Counted from the stretch's first letter, positions 44,691-53,322 are shown. The stretch: DNA of 64,000 bases from Ralstonia pickettii (GCF_016466415.2 NZ_CP066772.2:744001-808000), one strand, 5' to 3'. Translations and numbers: made by a program. The notes: generated by a model not told the origin, from the sequence alone.

Positions 44691-45505
44691 ACCGTCTCGC
44701 CCAACCCGCCATGACCGCAGAGCGCCAAACCACCCAGAACGAGATCACGCCCGCCGCCAACGAGGGCGATGCCGCCACGCCGGGGCAGTCGGGCGTGGCT
44801 GCGCTGGACCGCGCGTTCTCGATCCTGTTTGCGTTCCGCCCCGGCGATTACGCGCTGACGCTGGCCGAGCTGGCTGCGCGCACCGGGCTTTACAAGAGCA
44901 CGATTCTGCGGCTGGCCGGTTCGCTCATCCAGCACCGCATGCTGTTTCGCCTGGAAGACGGCCGCTACCAGATCGGCGCCGCGCCGTTGATGCTCGGCGC
45001 GCTTTACCAGCGCAGCATGCGTCTGGGCGACGTGGTGCTGCCGCACATGCGCGCCCTGGCCGAGGCCACGGGCGAGGCGGTGTCGCTCTACATCCGCGAG
45101 CGCGATGTGCGTGTGTGCCTGCACCGCGTGGATTCGAACCATTCGATCCGCGATCACGTGCGCGAGGGCGACGTGCTGCCGCTGGAGCGCGGTTCGGGCG
45201 GGCGCGTGCTGTGCGCGTTCTCGGGCATGCAGGGCGCCACGTACGACGCGATCCGGCGCGATCACTACTACGTGTCGATCGGCGAGCGCGATCGGGAAAC
45301 GGTGGGCCTGTCGGTGCCGGTGTTTGGCGTGCAGCAGGCGCTGCGGGGTGCGCTGTGCCTTGCCGGTCCGGCCTCGCGCATCGACGGGGCGCTGCTGCAA
45401 TCGTGGCGCGTGCCGGTGCTGGAGCACGCCGCGCAAATCACGTCCACGCTGGGTGGCGACCCCGCGCCGCTGCGTCTCGCTGCCCAACTGATCTCTAAAA
45501 CCTAG
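44687..45505 (+). CDS. IclR-family transcriptional regulator
   Basis: 272 residues from GTG at 44687 (GTGA overlap with the binding-protein gene); ATG at 44711 is an alternative. After a disordered 30-residue lead there is a winged helix (ALDRAFSILFAFRPGDYALTLAELAARTGLYKSTILRLAGSLIQHRML) and a C-terminal IclR effector domain (about 115-270, with YIRERDVRVCLHRVDS and SGGRVLCAFSG). Position between importer and catabolic genes suggests control of both. Confidence 0.88.
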   Translation: MNRLAQPAMTAERQTTQNEITPAANEGDAATPGQSGVAALDRAFSILFAFRPGDYALTLAELAARTGLYKSTILRLAGSLIQHRMLFRLEDGRYQIGAAPLMLGALYQRSMRLGDVVLPHMRALAEATGEAVSLYIRERDVRVCLHRVDSNHSIRDHVREGDVLPLERGSGGRVLCAFSGMQGATYDAIRRDHYYVSIGERDRETVGLSVPVFGVQQALRGALCLAGPASRIDGALLQSWRVPVLEHAAQITSTLGGDPAPLRLAAQLISKT

Positions 45506-45552
45506 GCTCCGCCAAGACGCCCAACCTCCTGAGCGGGGCGAGGGGCGGAGCC
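45505..45552 (+). promoter_or_regulatory. leader hairpin upstream of the CoA-transferase gene
   Basis: GGCTCCGCC (45505-45513) pairs perfectly with GGCGGAGCC (45544-45552); inside the 30-base loop CGCCC and GGGCG can pair again. There is no T-run. It begins on the last base of the IclR stop codon and ends 24 bases before the CaiB/BaiF start, so it may protect mRNA ends or attenuate readthrough from the importer genes. Confidence 0.5.
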
Positions 45553-45576
45553 GACTGTGTAGCAGGAGTTGTTTTC

Positions 45577-46764
45577 ATGGCTTTGCCTCTCGCGGGTTTG
45601 CGCGTGCTCGACTTGTCGAACGTGCTGGCCGGGCCGTTCTGCGGCTATCAGCTGGGTTTGCTCGGCGCTGAAGTCATCAAGATTGAGGTGCCGGGCAATG
45701 GCGATCTCGCCCGCCGTCTGGGGGCCGATCCCGAGCAGGCGCGCCGCAAGATGGGCGCCTCGTTCGTCGCCGTCAATGCGGGCAAGCAGTCCGTCACCGT
45801 TAACCTGAAGCACCCGGAAGGGCGCGCGATCCTGCTCAAGCTGGTGGCGCAGGCCGATGCGCTGATCGAAAACTATCGCCCCGGCGTGATGGACCGCCTG
45901 GAACTCGGCTACGACGTGCTGCGCGAGGTCAATCCGCGTCTCGTCTACTGCGCCATCTCGGGCTTCGGCAAGGACGGCCCGCTCAGCGGCAGACCCGCAT
46001 ACGACCAGATCATCCAGGGCATTTCCGGCGTGATGAGCGTCACGGGCGATGACGCATCCGCGCCGCTGCGCGTGGGTTACCCGATCAGCGATACGGTGGG
46101 CGGCATCACGGCGGCGCTGGCCGTCACCGCCTGCCTGCTCGGCACGCAACGCACGGGGCAGGGCTGCATGGTGGATGTATCGATGCTGGAATCGACGCTC
46201 GCCACCATGGGCTGGGTCGTCTCCAACTACCTGAATGCCGGTGTGACGCCGCACCCGATGGGCAATCAGAACTTCACGGCGGCACCCTCCGGCACGTTCC
46301 GCACGGGCGATGGGCTGATCAACATCGCGGCCAACGAAGACAAGCAGTTTGCCGCGCTGTGTCGCGTGGTGGGGCATCCGGAACTTGCCGCCGATGCGCG
46401 CTTTGCCGAACGCCATGCACGCAAGGAACATCGCCAGCAACTCAATGACGCATTGGAGGCCGCTCTGGCGGCGCGCTCGGCTGCCGAATGGGAACCGCTG
46501 CTGATCGAGGCTGGCGTTCCCGCCGGGCTGGTGCTCGACGTGCCTGGTGTGCTGGCGCACGAACAAGTGACGGGCCGCGGCTTTGTCACCGCGTTCCCGG
46601 AAGCGGGGCAGCACGTGACGCGCGCGGGGTTCCGCCTCTCGGGCGAAGACCCGTGCCCGCAGACCCCCGCGCCAATGCTCTCCGCCCATACCGACGACTG
46701 GCTCACCAGGCTCGGCTACCGCCACGACCAAATCGAAGCCTTGCGCGCTGAAGGCGCCATCTGA
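45577..46764 (+). CDS. CaiB/BaiF (family III) CoA-transferase
   Basis: A 395-residue enzyme with the family III pattern: LRVLDLSNVLAGPFCGYQLGLLGAEVIKIE, FVAVNAGKQSVTVNLKHPEGR, the catalytic Asp143 (RPAYDQIIQGISG) and GYPISDTVGGI. It moves CoA between carboxylic acids through an Asp-bound mixed anhydride. CAGGAG precedes the ATG. It is followed 2 bases later by a citryl-CoA-lyase-like gene: activation then cleavage of the same acid is the natural reading. Confidence 0.88.
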   Translation: MALPLAGLRVLDLSNVLAGPFCGYQLGLLGAEVIKIEVPGNGDLARRLGADPEQARRKMGASFVAVNAGKQSVTVNLKHPEGRAILLKLVAQADALIENYRPGVMDRLELGYDVLREVNPRLVYCAISGFGKDGPLSGRPAYDQIIQGISGVMSVTGDDASAPLRVGYPISDTVGGITAALAVTACLLGTQRTGQGCMVDVSMLESTLATMGWVVSNYLNAGVTPHPMGNQNFTAAPSGTFRTGDGLINIAANEDKQFAALCRVVGHPELAADARFAERHARKEHRQQLNDALEAALAARSAAEWEPLLIEAGVPAGLVLDVPGVLAHEQVTGRGFVTAFPEAGQHVTRAGFRLSGEDPCPQTPAPMLSAHTDDWLTRLGYRHDQIEALRAEGAI

Positions 46765-46766
46765 TC

Positions 46767-47621
46767 ATGACGACCGCACCGACACAGGACGCCGCCGGCC
46801 TCGCTGCCGATTACTGGCGCACCGACATCATCGACATCGAACCCGGCCGCATCCACGTACGCGGCTACCCGATCCAGGAGCTGATCGGCCAGATCGGCTT
46901 TGCCGAAATGATCTGGCTGATGCTGCGCGGCGAATTGCCGGCCAAGCGGCAGGCGGTCTTGCTGGAAGCGGCGCTGGTGGCGTCGGTTGACCACGGCCCG
47001 CATGCGCCATCCATTGCGATTGCCAAGATGGCGACGAGCTGTGGCCTGCCGCTCAACGGCGCGATGGCGTCTGCGTTGAACGCGCTGGACGACGTACACG
47101 GCGGGGCGGGGCAGCAGGCGGTCGAGCTGTTCCACGATATCGAGGCGCGCATGTTCGACGGCGCCTCGCTGGAGGCGGCAACGGCGGCGGGTGTCGACGC
47201 GTTTATCGCTGCGCATGGCAAATACTTGCCGGGCTTCGGACATCGCTTCCACCCGGTCGACCCGCGAGCGGGGCGCCTGCTTGCGCTGGTGGACGAGGCT
47301 GCGCAGGACGGTGTGGTCGGCGGGCGGTATGCCGCCATCGGCCGCGCCATCGAAGCACTGCTCTCCAGCCGCAAGGGCAAGCCGATTCCGATGAACATCG
47401 ACGGCGCCACGGCCGTGATCTATGCGGAACTGGATTTTGCGGCGCCGCTTGCGCGCGGTGTGTTCTGTCTCTCGCGTGCCGTTGGCATCCTGGCGCACGC
47501 CTGGGAGCAAAGCGGCCGCGGCGAGCGCAACAAAGGCCCGATGCCGCGCCAGCTACCGTACCGCTATACCGGGCATGCCACGCGGCATCTGGCGCAAGCC
47601 GAGCCCGCCCCCGCGCCATGA
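46767..47621 (+). CDS. citryl-CoA lyase-like member of the citrate synthase superfamily
   Basis: A 284-residue protein, shorter than citrate synthase (about 430) and matching the CCL-like small citrate synthase-fold group: IRVRGYPIQELIGQIGFAEMIWLMLRGELP-like opening, GAGQQAVELF, GHRFHPVDPR with catalytic-type His, and SRAVGILAHAWEQ. Such proteins cleave 3-hydroxyacyl-CoA compounds (citryl-CoA and analogues) into acetyl-CoA-type and oxoacid products. It lies between the CoA-transferase and the lactonase gene, overlapping the latter by 4 bases. The precise substrate is open. Confidence 0.8.
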   Translation: MTTAPTQDAAGLAADYWRTDIIDIEPGRIHVRGYPIQELIGQIGFAEMIWLMLRGELPAKRQAVLLEAALVASVDHGPHAPSIAIAKMATSCGLPLNGAMASALNALDDVHGGAGQQAVELFHDIEARMFDGASLEAATAAGVDAFIAAHGKYLPGFGHRFHPVDPRAGRLLALVDEAAQDGVVGGRYAAIGRAIEALLSSRKGKPIPMNIDGATAVIYAELDFAAPLARGVFCLSRAVGILAHAWEQSGRGERNKGPMPRQLPYRYTGHATRHLAQAEPAPAP

Positions 47622-48514
47622 CGTATTTCAACTGGCCCGTCATCGAAACCACCGTCTTTGCGGAGATGCCGGTCGCGTTGCGTCGCCCGGTGCCGACCGA
47701 ATGGTCCCGCGCCAATAAAGGCGGCGCGCCGGTCGATTGCTTTCTGGAAGGCCCGTGCTGGGACGCGCACGGCAATCTCTGGCTGGTCGACATTCCGCAT
47801 GGCCGCATCCTGCGCGTCTCTTCGCAGGGCGATTGGGATGTGGTGGCGGAATACGACGGCGAACCGAATGGCCTGGCGCTGCGCCACGACGGCACGCTGC
47901 TGATCGCGGACTATAAGAATGGGTTGCTGTCGCTGGATCCCGCGACGGGCGCGGTCACGCCGTTCCTGACCCGCCGCAACAGCGAACGCTTCAAGGGCCC
48001 CAACGATCTGATCGTCGCTCGTAACGGCGATGTCTATTTCACCGACCAAGGCCAGACTGGCCTGCACGACCCCACCGGCCGCGTATATCGCCTGCGCACG
48101 GATGGCCGGCTCGATTGCCTGCTCGCCAATGGCCCGAGCCCCAACGGTCTGGTGCTCACTCCTGACGAATCCGCGCTGTTCGTTGCCATGACGCGCGACA
48201 ACGCCGTCTGGCGTTTGCCCCTGCTTGCCGATGGCAGCACAAGCAAGGTGGGCCGCTTCGCGCAGTTCTACGGCACCAGCGGCCCCGACGGCATGGCGAT
48301 GGATGCTGCCGGGCACCTGTTCGTCGCGCATGCCTCGCTGGGCGCGGTGTTTGTTGTCTCGCCGCATGGCGAACCACTGGCGCGTATCGCGTCATGTCGT
48401 GGGCGCACCACCACCAACGTTGCTCTCACGCCGGACGGGCAATCGCTCGTCATTACCGAATCTGCCACGGGCACCGTACTGCGCGCCCGCTGGACCCCAC
48501 CCCGCCACGGCTGA
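47618..48514 (+). CDS. SMP-30/gluconolactonase-family lactonase
   Basis: A 298-residue six-bladed beta-propeller with the metal-site residues: Glu in FLEGPCWD, Asn in FKGPNDLIV, Asn in PSPNGLVLTPD and Asp in GPDGMAMDAAG. The family hydrolyses sugar and other lactones or phosphotriesters using Ca/Zn. It ends a tight operon (CoA-transferase, lyase, lactonase), so its lactone is probably the imported or first intermediate. A short dyad (ACGCGGG at 48521, CCCGCGT at 48542) follows the stop. Confidence 0.86.
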   Translation: MTYFNWPVIETTVFAEMPVALRRPVPTEWSRANKGGAPVDCFLEGPCWDAHGNLWLVDIPHGRILRVSSQGDWDVVAEYDGEPNGLALRHDGTLLIADYKNGLLSLDPATGAVTPFLTRRNSERFKGPNDLIVARNGDVYFTDQGQTGLHDPTGRVYRLRTDGRLDCLLANGPSPNGLVLTPDESALFVAMTRDNAVWRLPLLADGSTSKVGRFAQFYGTSGPDGMAMDAAGHLFVAHASLGAVFVVSPHGEPLARIASCRGRTTTNVALTPDGQSLVITESATGTVLRARWTPPRHG

Positions 48515-49378
48515 GCCCAGACGCGGGGCAGCCCCCGGGTACCCGCGTTGTCCCACAGCTGTCCTACAAACGGGGCGGCCGTCAGATCGTCAAAATTCCG
48601 ACGTTTTTCCCTTCCCGAGACGGCGATGCGGCACTTTTTGCCGCGCTGCACCAAAGGAAGTGCGGCATGCGTCTTTTTCAGCCCGAGCAAGCTCGTTCCT
48701 CGCGCGATTTTCGTATCGATTAGAGGTACAGGTATCTTTTAGAGAGACAAAAGGGTAGGAGTCGTCCTACAAAACCGCCATTTGACTGTAGGAACCGTCC
48801 TACAAAACGAGCCCCAAACCGGTCGGAACTGTCCTACACGGCGTGTAGGAGTGGGTCAGAAGTGTCCTACAAGCGGTTAACCCAGCATCCGATGCTCAGA
48901 GTCGCAGAAGTGCGACGCCTTCACTGTCGATTTATGGCGACTTTAGGCAATTTAATTGCTATCTTTCGGCGTTCATTGGGGTAAATACGTGTCAAACGCC
49001 CGCTTTAGCGCATCGTCCACCCTGGACCGTTGCGTCGGCAAAGGCTTCGTCTGCCGCGTTTATTAACAGATTTGTAGGAAAATTGCCTACAAAAAAATGG
49101 ACTACCTCACCCCTCCGACGTAGGGGTCCCCCCTTCTTTACTTACCCCGGACGTAAACCCACAATGTGTTCAACAGAAAACAACTTCGCCATGTCTTTAG
49201 CGACGTGAGTAAGAAGGGGCAGGAAGTGCCGGCAACGGTGCCGACTGCAGGAAACATCCGATCTGTGGGGATTGGTGAACAGCCCGGCGAGGGTAGGCGC
49301 AAAAAAATAGCGCCAACCGGACATCACCATGCGAGACCGGATGCAAGTTGTACTTTTACTGCACACGACGGGACATAC
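48515..49378 (+). promoter_or_regulatory. long upstream region of flhDC, no gene seen
   Basis: An 864-base gap with lower GC in its middle (TTTATGGCGACTTTAGG, AATTTAATTGC near 48930-48960) and no convincing frame. It contains the TCCTACA/TGTAGGA array, a GCGGCA-CTTTT-TGCCGC dyad (48629-48645) and a last TTTGTAGG/CCTACAAA dyad at 49071-49093. The length and repeat content fit a complex promoter region for the flagellar master operon. Confidence 0.6.
48562..49093. repeat. array of TGTAGGA/TCCTACA dyads upstream of flhD
   Basis: Copies seen: TCCTACA 48562-48568; GTAGGA-GTCG-TCCTAC 48755-48770; TGTAGGA-ACCG-TCCTACA 48787-48804; TCCTACAC-GGC-GTGTAGGA 48832-48850; TCCTACA 48865-48871; TTTGTAGG-N7-CCTACAAA 49071-49093. 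Four are inverted pairs with 3-7 base loops; two are single half-sites. They occur nowhere else in the window that I noticed. Confidence 0.75.
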
Positions 49379-49696
49379 ATGGACACGCAAGACATTGTTT
49401 CCGAGATCAGCGAACTGAATCTCACCTATTTGATGCTTGCCCAGCAGATGCTGGCCAAGGATCGTGATGCCGCACTGTTTCGCCTCGGCATCTCCGAAGA
49501 ACTGGCTGACATCCTGCTGACGATGTCGCCCGCGCAGATCGTCAAGCTGGCCAGCACGAACATGATGCTGTGCCGCTTCCGCTTCGACGATCACGCCATC
49601 CTGGGTCTGGTGACCCAGCCGCACCGTGACAAGGGCCTGCAGCAATCGCAAATGTCGATTCTGCTGGCACGTCAGGCGGTTGAGCAGATCAGCTGA
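49379..49696 (+). CDS. flhD: flagellar master regulator subunit FlhD
   Basis: A 105-residue FlhD: IVSEISELNLTYLMLAQQMLAKDRDAALFRLGISEELADIL and QIVKLASTNMMLCRFRFDD. With FlhC it forms the hetero-hexameric activator of class II flagellar genes. ATG at 49379 gives the family start; the frame is open further upstream without similarity. It is followed 77 bases later by flhC. The long repeat-rich upstream region probably carries its control sites. Confidence 0.93.
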   Translation: MDTQDIVSEISELNLTYLMLAQQMLAKDRDAALFRLGISEELADILLTMSPAQIVKLASTNMMLCRFRFDDHAILGLVTQPHRDKGLQQSQMSILLARQAVEQIS

Positions 49697-49773
49697 ACCG
49701 TTTGCGGCGGGTGTTCCGCCGGGTTCAGAGATTGCACTTTGGATGAGCAGCAAGCGAAAGCGGGAGCAGTGCC

Positions 49774-50334
49774 ATGCGTCACACCAGCGTCATGAACGAA
49801 GTTGAGCAGATCCACCTTGCAGCGGAATTGATTTCGCTCGGTGCCCGTCTGCAATTGCTGGAACAGGAAACCACGCTCAGCCGTGAGCGTCTGGTCAAGC
49901 TGTACAAGGAAATTCGTGGGGAATCGCCGCCCAAGGGCATGCTGCCCTTTTCGGCAGACTGGTTCCTGACGTGGTCGCCGAACATCCATTCGTCGATCTT
50001 TCTGAACATCTACCGTTTTCTGGGCGAGAACAGCCGCAGCACCGGTGTGCGCCGCCTGATCTCGGCCTACAAGCTGTACCAGGAACATATTCACGTCCAC
50101 GAACAGGAAGAGGTGCTCTCGATCACCCGCGCGTGGATGATGCTGAAGTTCTTCGAGGGGAAGATGCTGCACACCGTGAAGTGCAAGCGCTGCACCGGCC
50201 ATTTCGTGGCCCACGCAGACGACCTGCACCATGATTTCGTGTGCGGTGTGTGCCAGCCGCCGTCACGCGCAGGGAAGAAAAAGCGCGTCGCTGCTCCGGT
50301 TGATGCGATCGCAGAAAAGACGATCGACGCCTGA
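49774..50334 (+). CDS. flhC: flagellar master regulator subunit FlhC
   Basis: A 186-residue FlhC with the four zinc cysteines intact: Cys137, Cys140 (CKRC) and Cys157, Cys160 (CGVC). LPFSADWFLTWSPNIHSSIFLNIYRF is the conserved core that contacts FlhD and DNA. It ends the flhDC operon; a 525-base gap with a terminator separates it from motA. Confidence 0.95.
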   Translation: MRHTSVMNEVEQIHLAAELISLGARLQLLEQETTLSRERLVKLYKEIRGESPPKGMLPFSADWFLTWSPNIHSSIFLNIYRFLGENSRSTGVRRLISAYKLYQEHIHVHEQEEVLSITRAWMMLKFFEGKMLHTVKCKRCTGHFVAHADDLHHDFVCGVCQPPSRAGKKKRVAAPVDAIAEKTIDA

Positions 50335-50616
50335 TAACGGCATTGCAGGGTACGGGAACACGGGAACACGGGACTTGCAGAACCGCCGGGGGATGGACAA
50401 AAAAGGGCGGACGGGAAAAGCGGGTAGCAGTACGGGAAATACGGGAATAGCCGCGCAGATCGGCACATAACAATACAAAGAACAGAAAAGCAAAGAACAC
50501 AGAGCAGGAAAAGCACAGGGGCTCAGGCAGGACAAAAGGGGAAGGGGGTAGGCCGGTCGCGGGAAACTGCGGACCGGCATTTTTTTGCCGCCGCGCGTAG
50601 AAGAAGGGCGAAAAGT
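50335..50616. other. repeat-rich intergenic stretch between flhC and motA
   Basis: Just after flhC there is an imperfect direct repeat of the 7-8 base unit ACGGGAAC (about 50352-50373, recurring at 50433-50449), then a purine-rich tract (50470-50550). Near 50574-50597 GCGG and GGCA pair with TGCC and CCGC around a T-run. No frame in either direction looks real. Confidence 0.5.
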
Positions 50617-50650
50617 GGGGACGGAAAGCGATTTCCGTCCCCTTTTTCTT
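50617..50650 (+). terminator. rho-independent terminator downstream of flhDC
   Basis: GGGGACGGAAA (50617-50627), loop GCGA, and TTTCCGTCCCC (50632-50642) followed by TTTTTCTTT. A perfect 11-bp stem with a T-run; it separates flhDC from the motA-che block transcript. Confidence 0.9.
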
Positions 50651-50859
50651 TGAGTTTGCCTAGGGGCAAGCCTTCTCTGAGCCGGGTGGCGCTCAAGCCC
50701 CCCGATTTGTTGCCGTTCTTGGGGAAGAAGGGCGCGGCGGCAGGGTTTTTCGAGCACCGCGCAGCAGCAAAAGCCGGCGCTCAAGCCTTCAGTTAACCGG
50801 GGGAATGCCGATATTCCCCTTGTATTGATCGAAGGATCGCCCATTCAGGAGTTCGCCCC

Positions 50860-51720
50860 GTGTTAGTTGCCATCGGTTACATCGTGATTCTCGCGTCGGT
50901 GTTCGGCGGCTACATGCTGGCCGGAGGACACCTCGGGCCCTTGTTCCAGCCGACCGAGCTGCTGATCATCTTCGGCGCCGGCATTGGCGCGTTCGTGGTC
51001 GGCAACGACAAGAAGGCCATCAACGCCACCGTCAAGGCGCTGCCGGGCCTGTTCAAGGGCTCGAAGTACACCAAGGCCCTCTATATGGAAGTGATGGCGC
51101 TGCTGTATGTGGTGCTGTCCAAGATCCGCCGCGAAGGGATGATGTCGATCGAAGCCGACATCGAGAACCCGCATGAAAGCGCGCTGTTCGCCAATTACCC
51201 CGCCATCCAGGCCGATCACCACGCACTGGATTTCATCTGCGATTACCTCCGCCTGATGGTCGGCGGCAACCTGAATCCGTTCCAGATCGAAGCGCTGATG
51301 GATCAGGAAATCGACACCCACCACCACGAAGCCGAACAACCGGCCCGCATCATCACCAAAGTGGGCGACGCCATGCCGGCCTTCGGCATCGTGGCCGCCG
51401 TGATGGGCGTGGTGCACACCATGGGCTCGGTCGGCCTGCCGCCGGCAGAGCTGGGCAAGCTGATCGCCTCGGCGCTGGTCGGCACGTTCCTCGGGATCTT
51501 GCTGGCGTACGGCTTTATCGGGCCGCTGGGTTCGTTGCTGGAGCAGCGCGCCGAAGAATCGACCAAGTTGTTCCAGTGCATGAAGGTGACGCTGCTGGCC
51601 AGCATGAACGGCTACGCCCCGGCAATTGCCGTGGAGTTCGGCCGCAAGGTGCTGTTCTCGACCGAGCGCCCGTCCTTTGCCGAGCTGGAAGACCACGTAC
51701 GCGGCGCCAAGACAGCCTGA
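50860..51720 (+). CDS. motA: flagellar motor stator protein MotA
   Basis: A 286-residue inner-membrane protein with four helices (GYIVILASVFGGYML; ELLIIFGAGIGAFVVG; AFGIVAAVMGVVHTMGSV; LIASALVGTFLGILLAYGFIGPLG) and the cytosolic loop containing KIRREGMMSIEADIENP that touches FliG. With MotB it forms the proton channel. The start is GTG at 50860 with AGGAG upstream. A palindromic repeat beginning in its stop codon separates it from motB, unlike the usual tight motAB spacing. Confidence 0.95.
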   Translation: MLVAIGYIVILASVFGGYMLAGGHLGPLFQPTELLIIFGAGIGAFVVGNDKKAINATVKALPGLFKGSKYTKALYMEVMALLYVVLSKIRREGMMSIEADIENPHESALFANYPAIQADHHALDFICDYLRLMVGGNLNPFQIEALMDQEIDTHHHEAEQPARIITKVGDAMPAFGIVAAVMGVVHTMGSVGLPPAELGKLIASALVGTFLGILLAYGFIGPLGSLLEQRAEESTKLFQCMKVTLLASMNGYAPAIAVEFGRKVLFSTERPSFAELEDHVRGAKTA

Positions 51721-51840
51721 ACCCACTCATGATCCTACTGCGCGTCCCGATCTTGGCCCTGCGATGCTCGCCGTACCCGTGTACGGCTGCGCTCCTCGCG
51801 CCAACCTCGGGCCTGCTCGCTACGGATCCTGAGCGGGTTC
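51719..51840. repeat. 122-bp near-perfect palindrome between motA and motB
   Basis: The element runs from GAACCC (51719, inside the motA stop codon) to GGGTTC (51840). Its centre is GCCGTAC-CCGT-GTACGGC (51770-51787), close to the geometric middle. Outer arms share CTCA, GATCC and CCCGA-x-x-TTGGC. It would fold into one long RNA hairpin inside the motAB transcript. Confidence 0.8.
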
Positions 51841-51918
51841 AAAACGAAAACGACAACCACAAGAGCATAGCCACCGAGCTGCGCCACTAACCACAGTACA
51901 CACCGACGGGAACGGACC

Positions 51919-52866
51919 ATGAGCAAGTCCAGCACGCCGACCTTCATTGTCATTCGGCGCAACAAGAAAGGCGGACACGGCCACCACGGTGGCGCGTGGA
52001 AGATCGCCTACGCCGATTTCGTGACCGCCATGATGGCGTTCTTCCTGCTGATGTGGCTGCTCAGCTCGGTGACGAAGGCTGAGCTGTCGTCGGTCGAAAC
52101 GTATTTCCGCACGCCGCTGAAGGTGGCGCTGTTCGGTGGCGCCGGTTCGGGCGACCAGTCGAGCATCCTGCAGGGCAGCCCGGCGCTCAAGCAGAACATG
52201 CCGCAGCCGAACCCGAGCCCGAGCCCGACCGTCCAGCGCCAGCGCAACATCCGCGATGAATCGGACGATGCGGCGCTGAACAAGCTCAAGCAGAAGATTG
52301 CCGAGATGGTCGAGACGAACCCGGTCATGAGCCAGTTCAAGCACCAGTTGCTGATCGACATGACCACCGAAGGCCTGCGCATCCAGATCGTCGACCAGCA
52401 GAATCGTCCGATGTTTGCCAACGCCAGCGCAGAGGTGCAGCCGTACATGCGCACGATCCTGCGCGAGCTCGGTTCGGCACTGAACGACGTGCCCAACCCG
52501 ATCAGCCTGTCGGGCCACACCGATGCCACGCAGTACGCCACGCAGCATGGCTACAGCAACTGGGAACTCTCGGCCGACCGTGCCAACGCATCGCGACGCG
52601 AGCTGGTGGCGGGCGGCATGAAGCCCGAGAAGGTCAGCCGCGTGGTGGGCCTGGAAGCATCGGTGCCGCTGGACAAGGCCAACATCTACAACCCGATCAA
52701 TCGCCGCATCAGCATCGTCGTGCTCAACGCGCGCGCCGCTGAAGCCGTGCGCTCGGGTGGGGTCGAGCCGGTGGCCGACCTGCGCAATGACGGCAAAGAC
52801 ACGCTGACCGACGCCGCTGCACGTGCCACAGGTGTGGCCGATGCGGTAAGCGCGGCCAAGCCATAA
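51919..52866 (+). CDS. motB: flagellar motor stator protein MotB
   Basis: A 315-residue protein: a basic N-terminus, one helix holding the proton-carrying Asp33 (AYADFVTAMMAFFLLMWLL), a plug/linker with PNPSPSPT, and a periplasmic OmpA-like peptidoglycan-binding domain (about 145-265; LSGHTDATQYATQHGYSNWELSADRANASRREL). GGAACGG precedes the ATG. It lies 198 bases after motA because of the intervening palindrome. Confidence 0.95.
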   Translation: MSKSSTPTFIVIRRNKKGGHGHHGGAWKIAYADFVTAMMAFFLLMWLLSSVTKAELSSVETYFRTPLKVALFGGAGSGDQSSILQGSPALKQNMPQPNPSPSPTVQRQRNIRDESDDAALNKLKQKIAEMVETNPVMSQFKHQLLIDMTTEGLRIQIVDQQNRPMFANASAEVQPYMRTILRELGSALNDVPNPISLSGHTDATQYATQHGYSNWELSADRANASRRELVAGGMKPEKVSRVVGLEASVPLDKANIYNPINRRISIVVLNARAAEAVRSGGVEPVADLRNDGKDTLTDAAARATGVADAVSAAKP

Positions 52867-52890
52867 CGAGCGCCGAGGGGGAAACAGTCA

Positions 52891-53304
52891 ATGAGCGAGA
52901 AACACATCCTGGTGGTGGACGATTCCACGTCGATCCGCCGCATGATTGCCGCGTGCCTGCGCGAGTGCGGCTTTGCCGTGACGGAAGCCGGGGACGGCAC
53001 CGCCGCGCTGGAAGCCGCGCGCGCACTGGCCCAGGGCAGCCACCACCTTGTGATTACCGACCAGGTGATGCCGTCGATGGACGGCCTGACCCTCATCCGC
53101 GCCCTGCGCACGTTGCCGGCCTACGCCGACACCCCGATCCTCATGCTGACCACTGAGGCAGACAGCACCATCCGCGACCAGGCACGCGCTGCCGGCGCGA
53201 CGGGCTTTCTGCCCAAGCCGTTCGACCCGGATGGGCTGACGGATTCGGTGATGCAGTTGCTCGAATGGCATGCGCAGACCCACGGGTCTGCATCGACGCA
53301 TTAA
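52891..53304 (+). CDS. CheY-like response regulator
   Basis: A 137-residue single receiver domain: acidic pair Asp10-Asp11, phospho-acceptor Asp57 (VITDQVMPSMDG), Thr in LMLTTEA and Lys in LPKPFDPDG. It has no output domain. It lies between motB and cheA; a second CheY at 63277 pairs with CheZ, so this one may be a phosphate sink or act on another target. Confidence 0.9.
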   Translation: MSEKHILVVDDSTSIRRMIAACLRECGFAVTEAGDGTAALEAARALAQGSHHLVITDQVMPSMDGLTLIRALRTLPAYADTPILMLTTEADSTIRDQARAAGATGFLPKPFDPDGLTDSVMQLLEWHAQTHGSASTH

Positions 53305-53322
53305 ACGACCGAGACGACAGAT

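Noticed and set aside
48629-48645. GGCAC-TTTTT-GC as a sigma-54 promoter upstream of flhD
   Set aside because: The spacing between GG and GC is 10 bases, not the 12 from -24 to -12 start required; it is better read as a simple dyad.
50335-50616. CRISPR-like array in the ACGGGAAC repeats
   Set aside because: Units are 7-8 bases and contiguous, without spacers of uniform size or cas genes.
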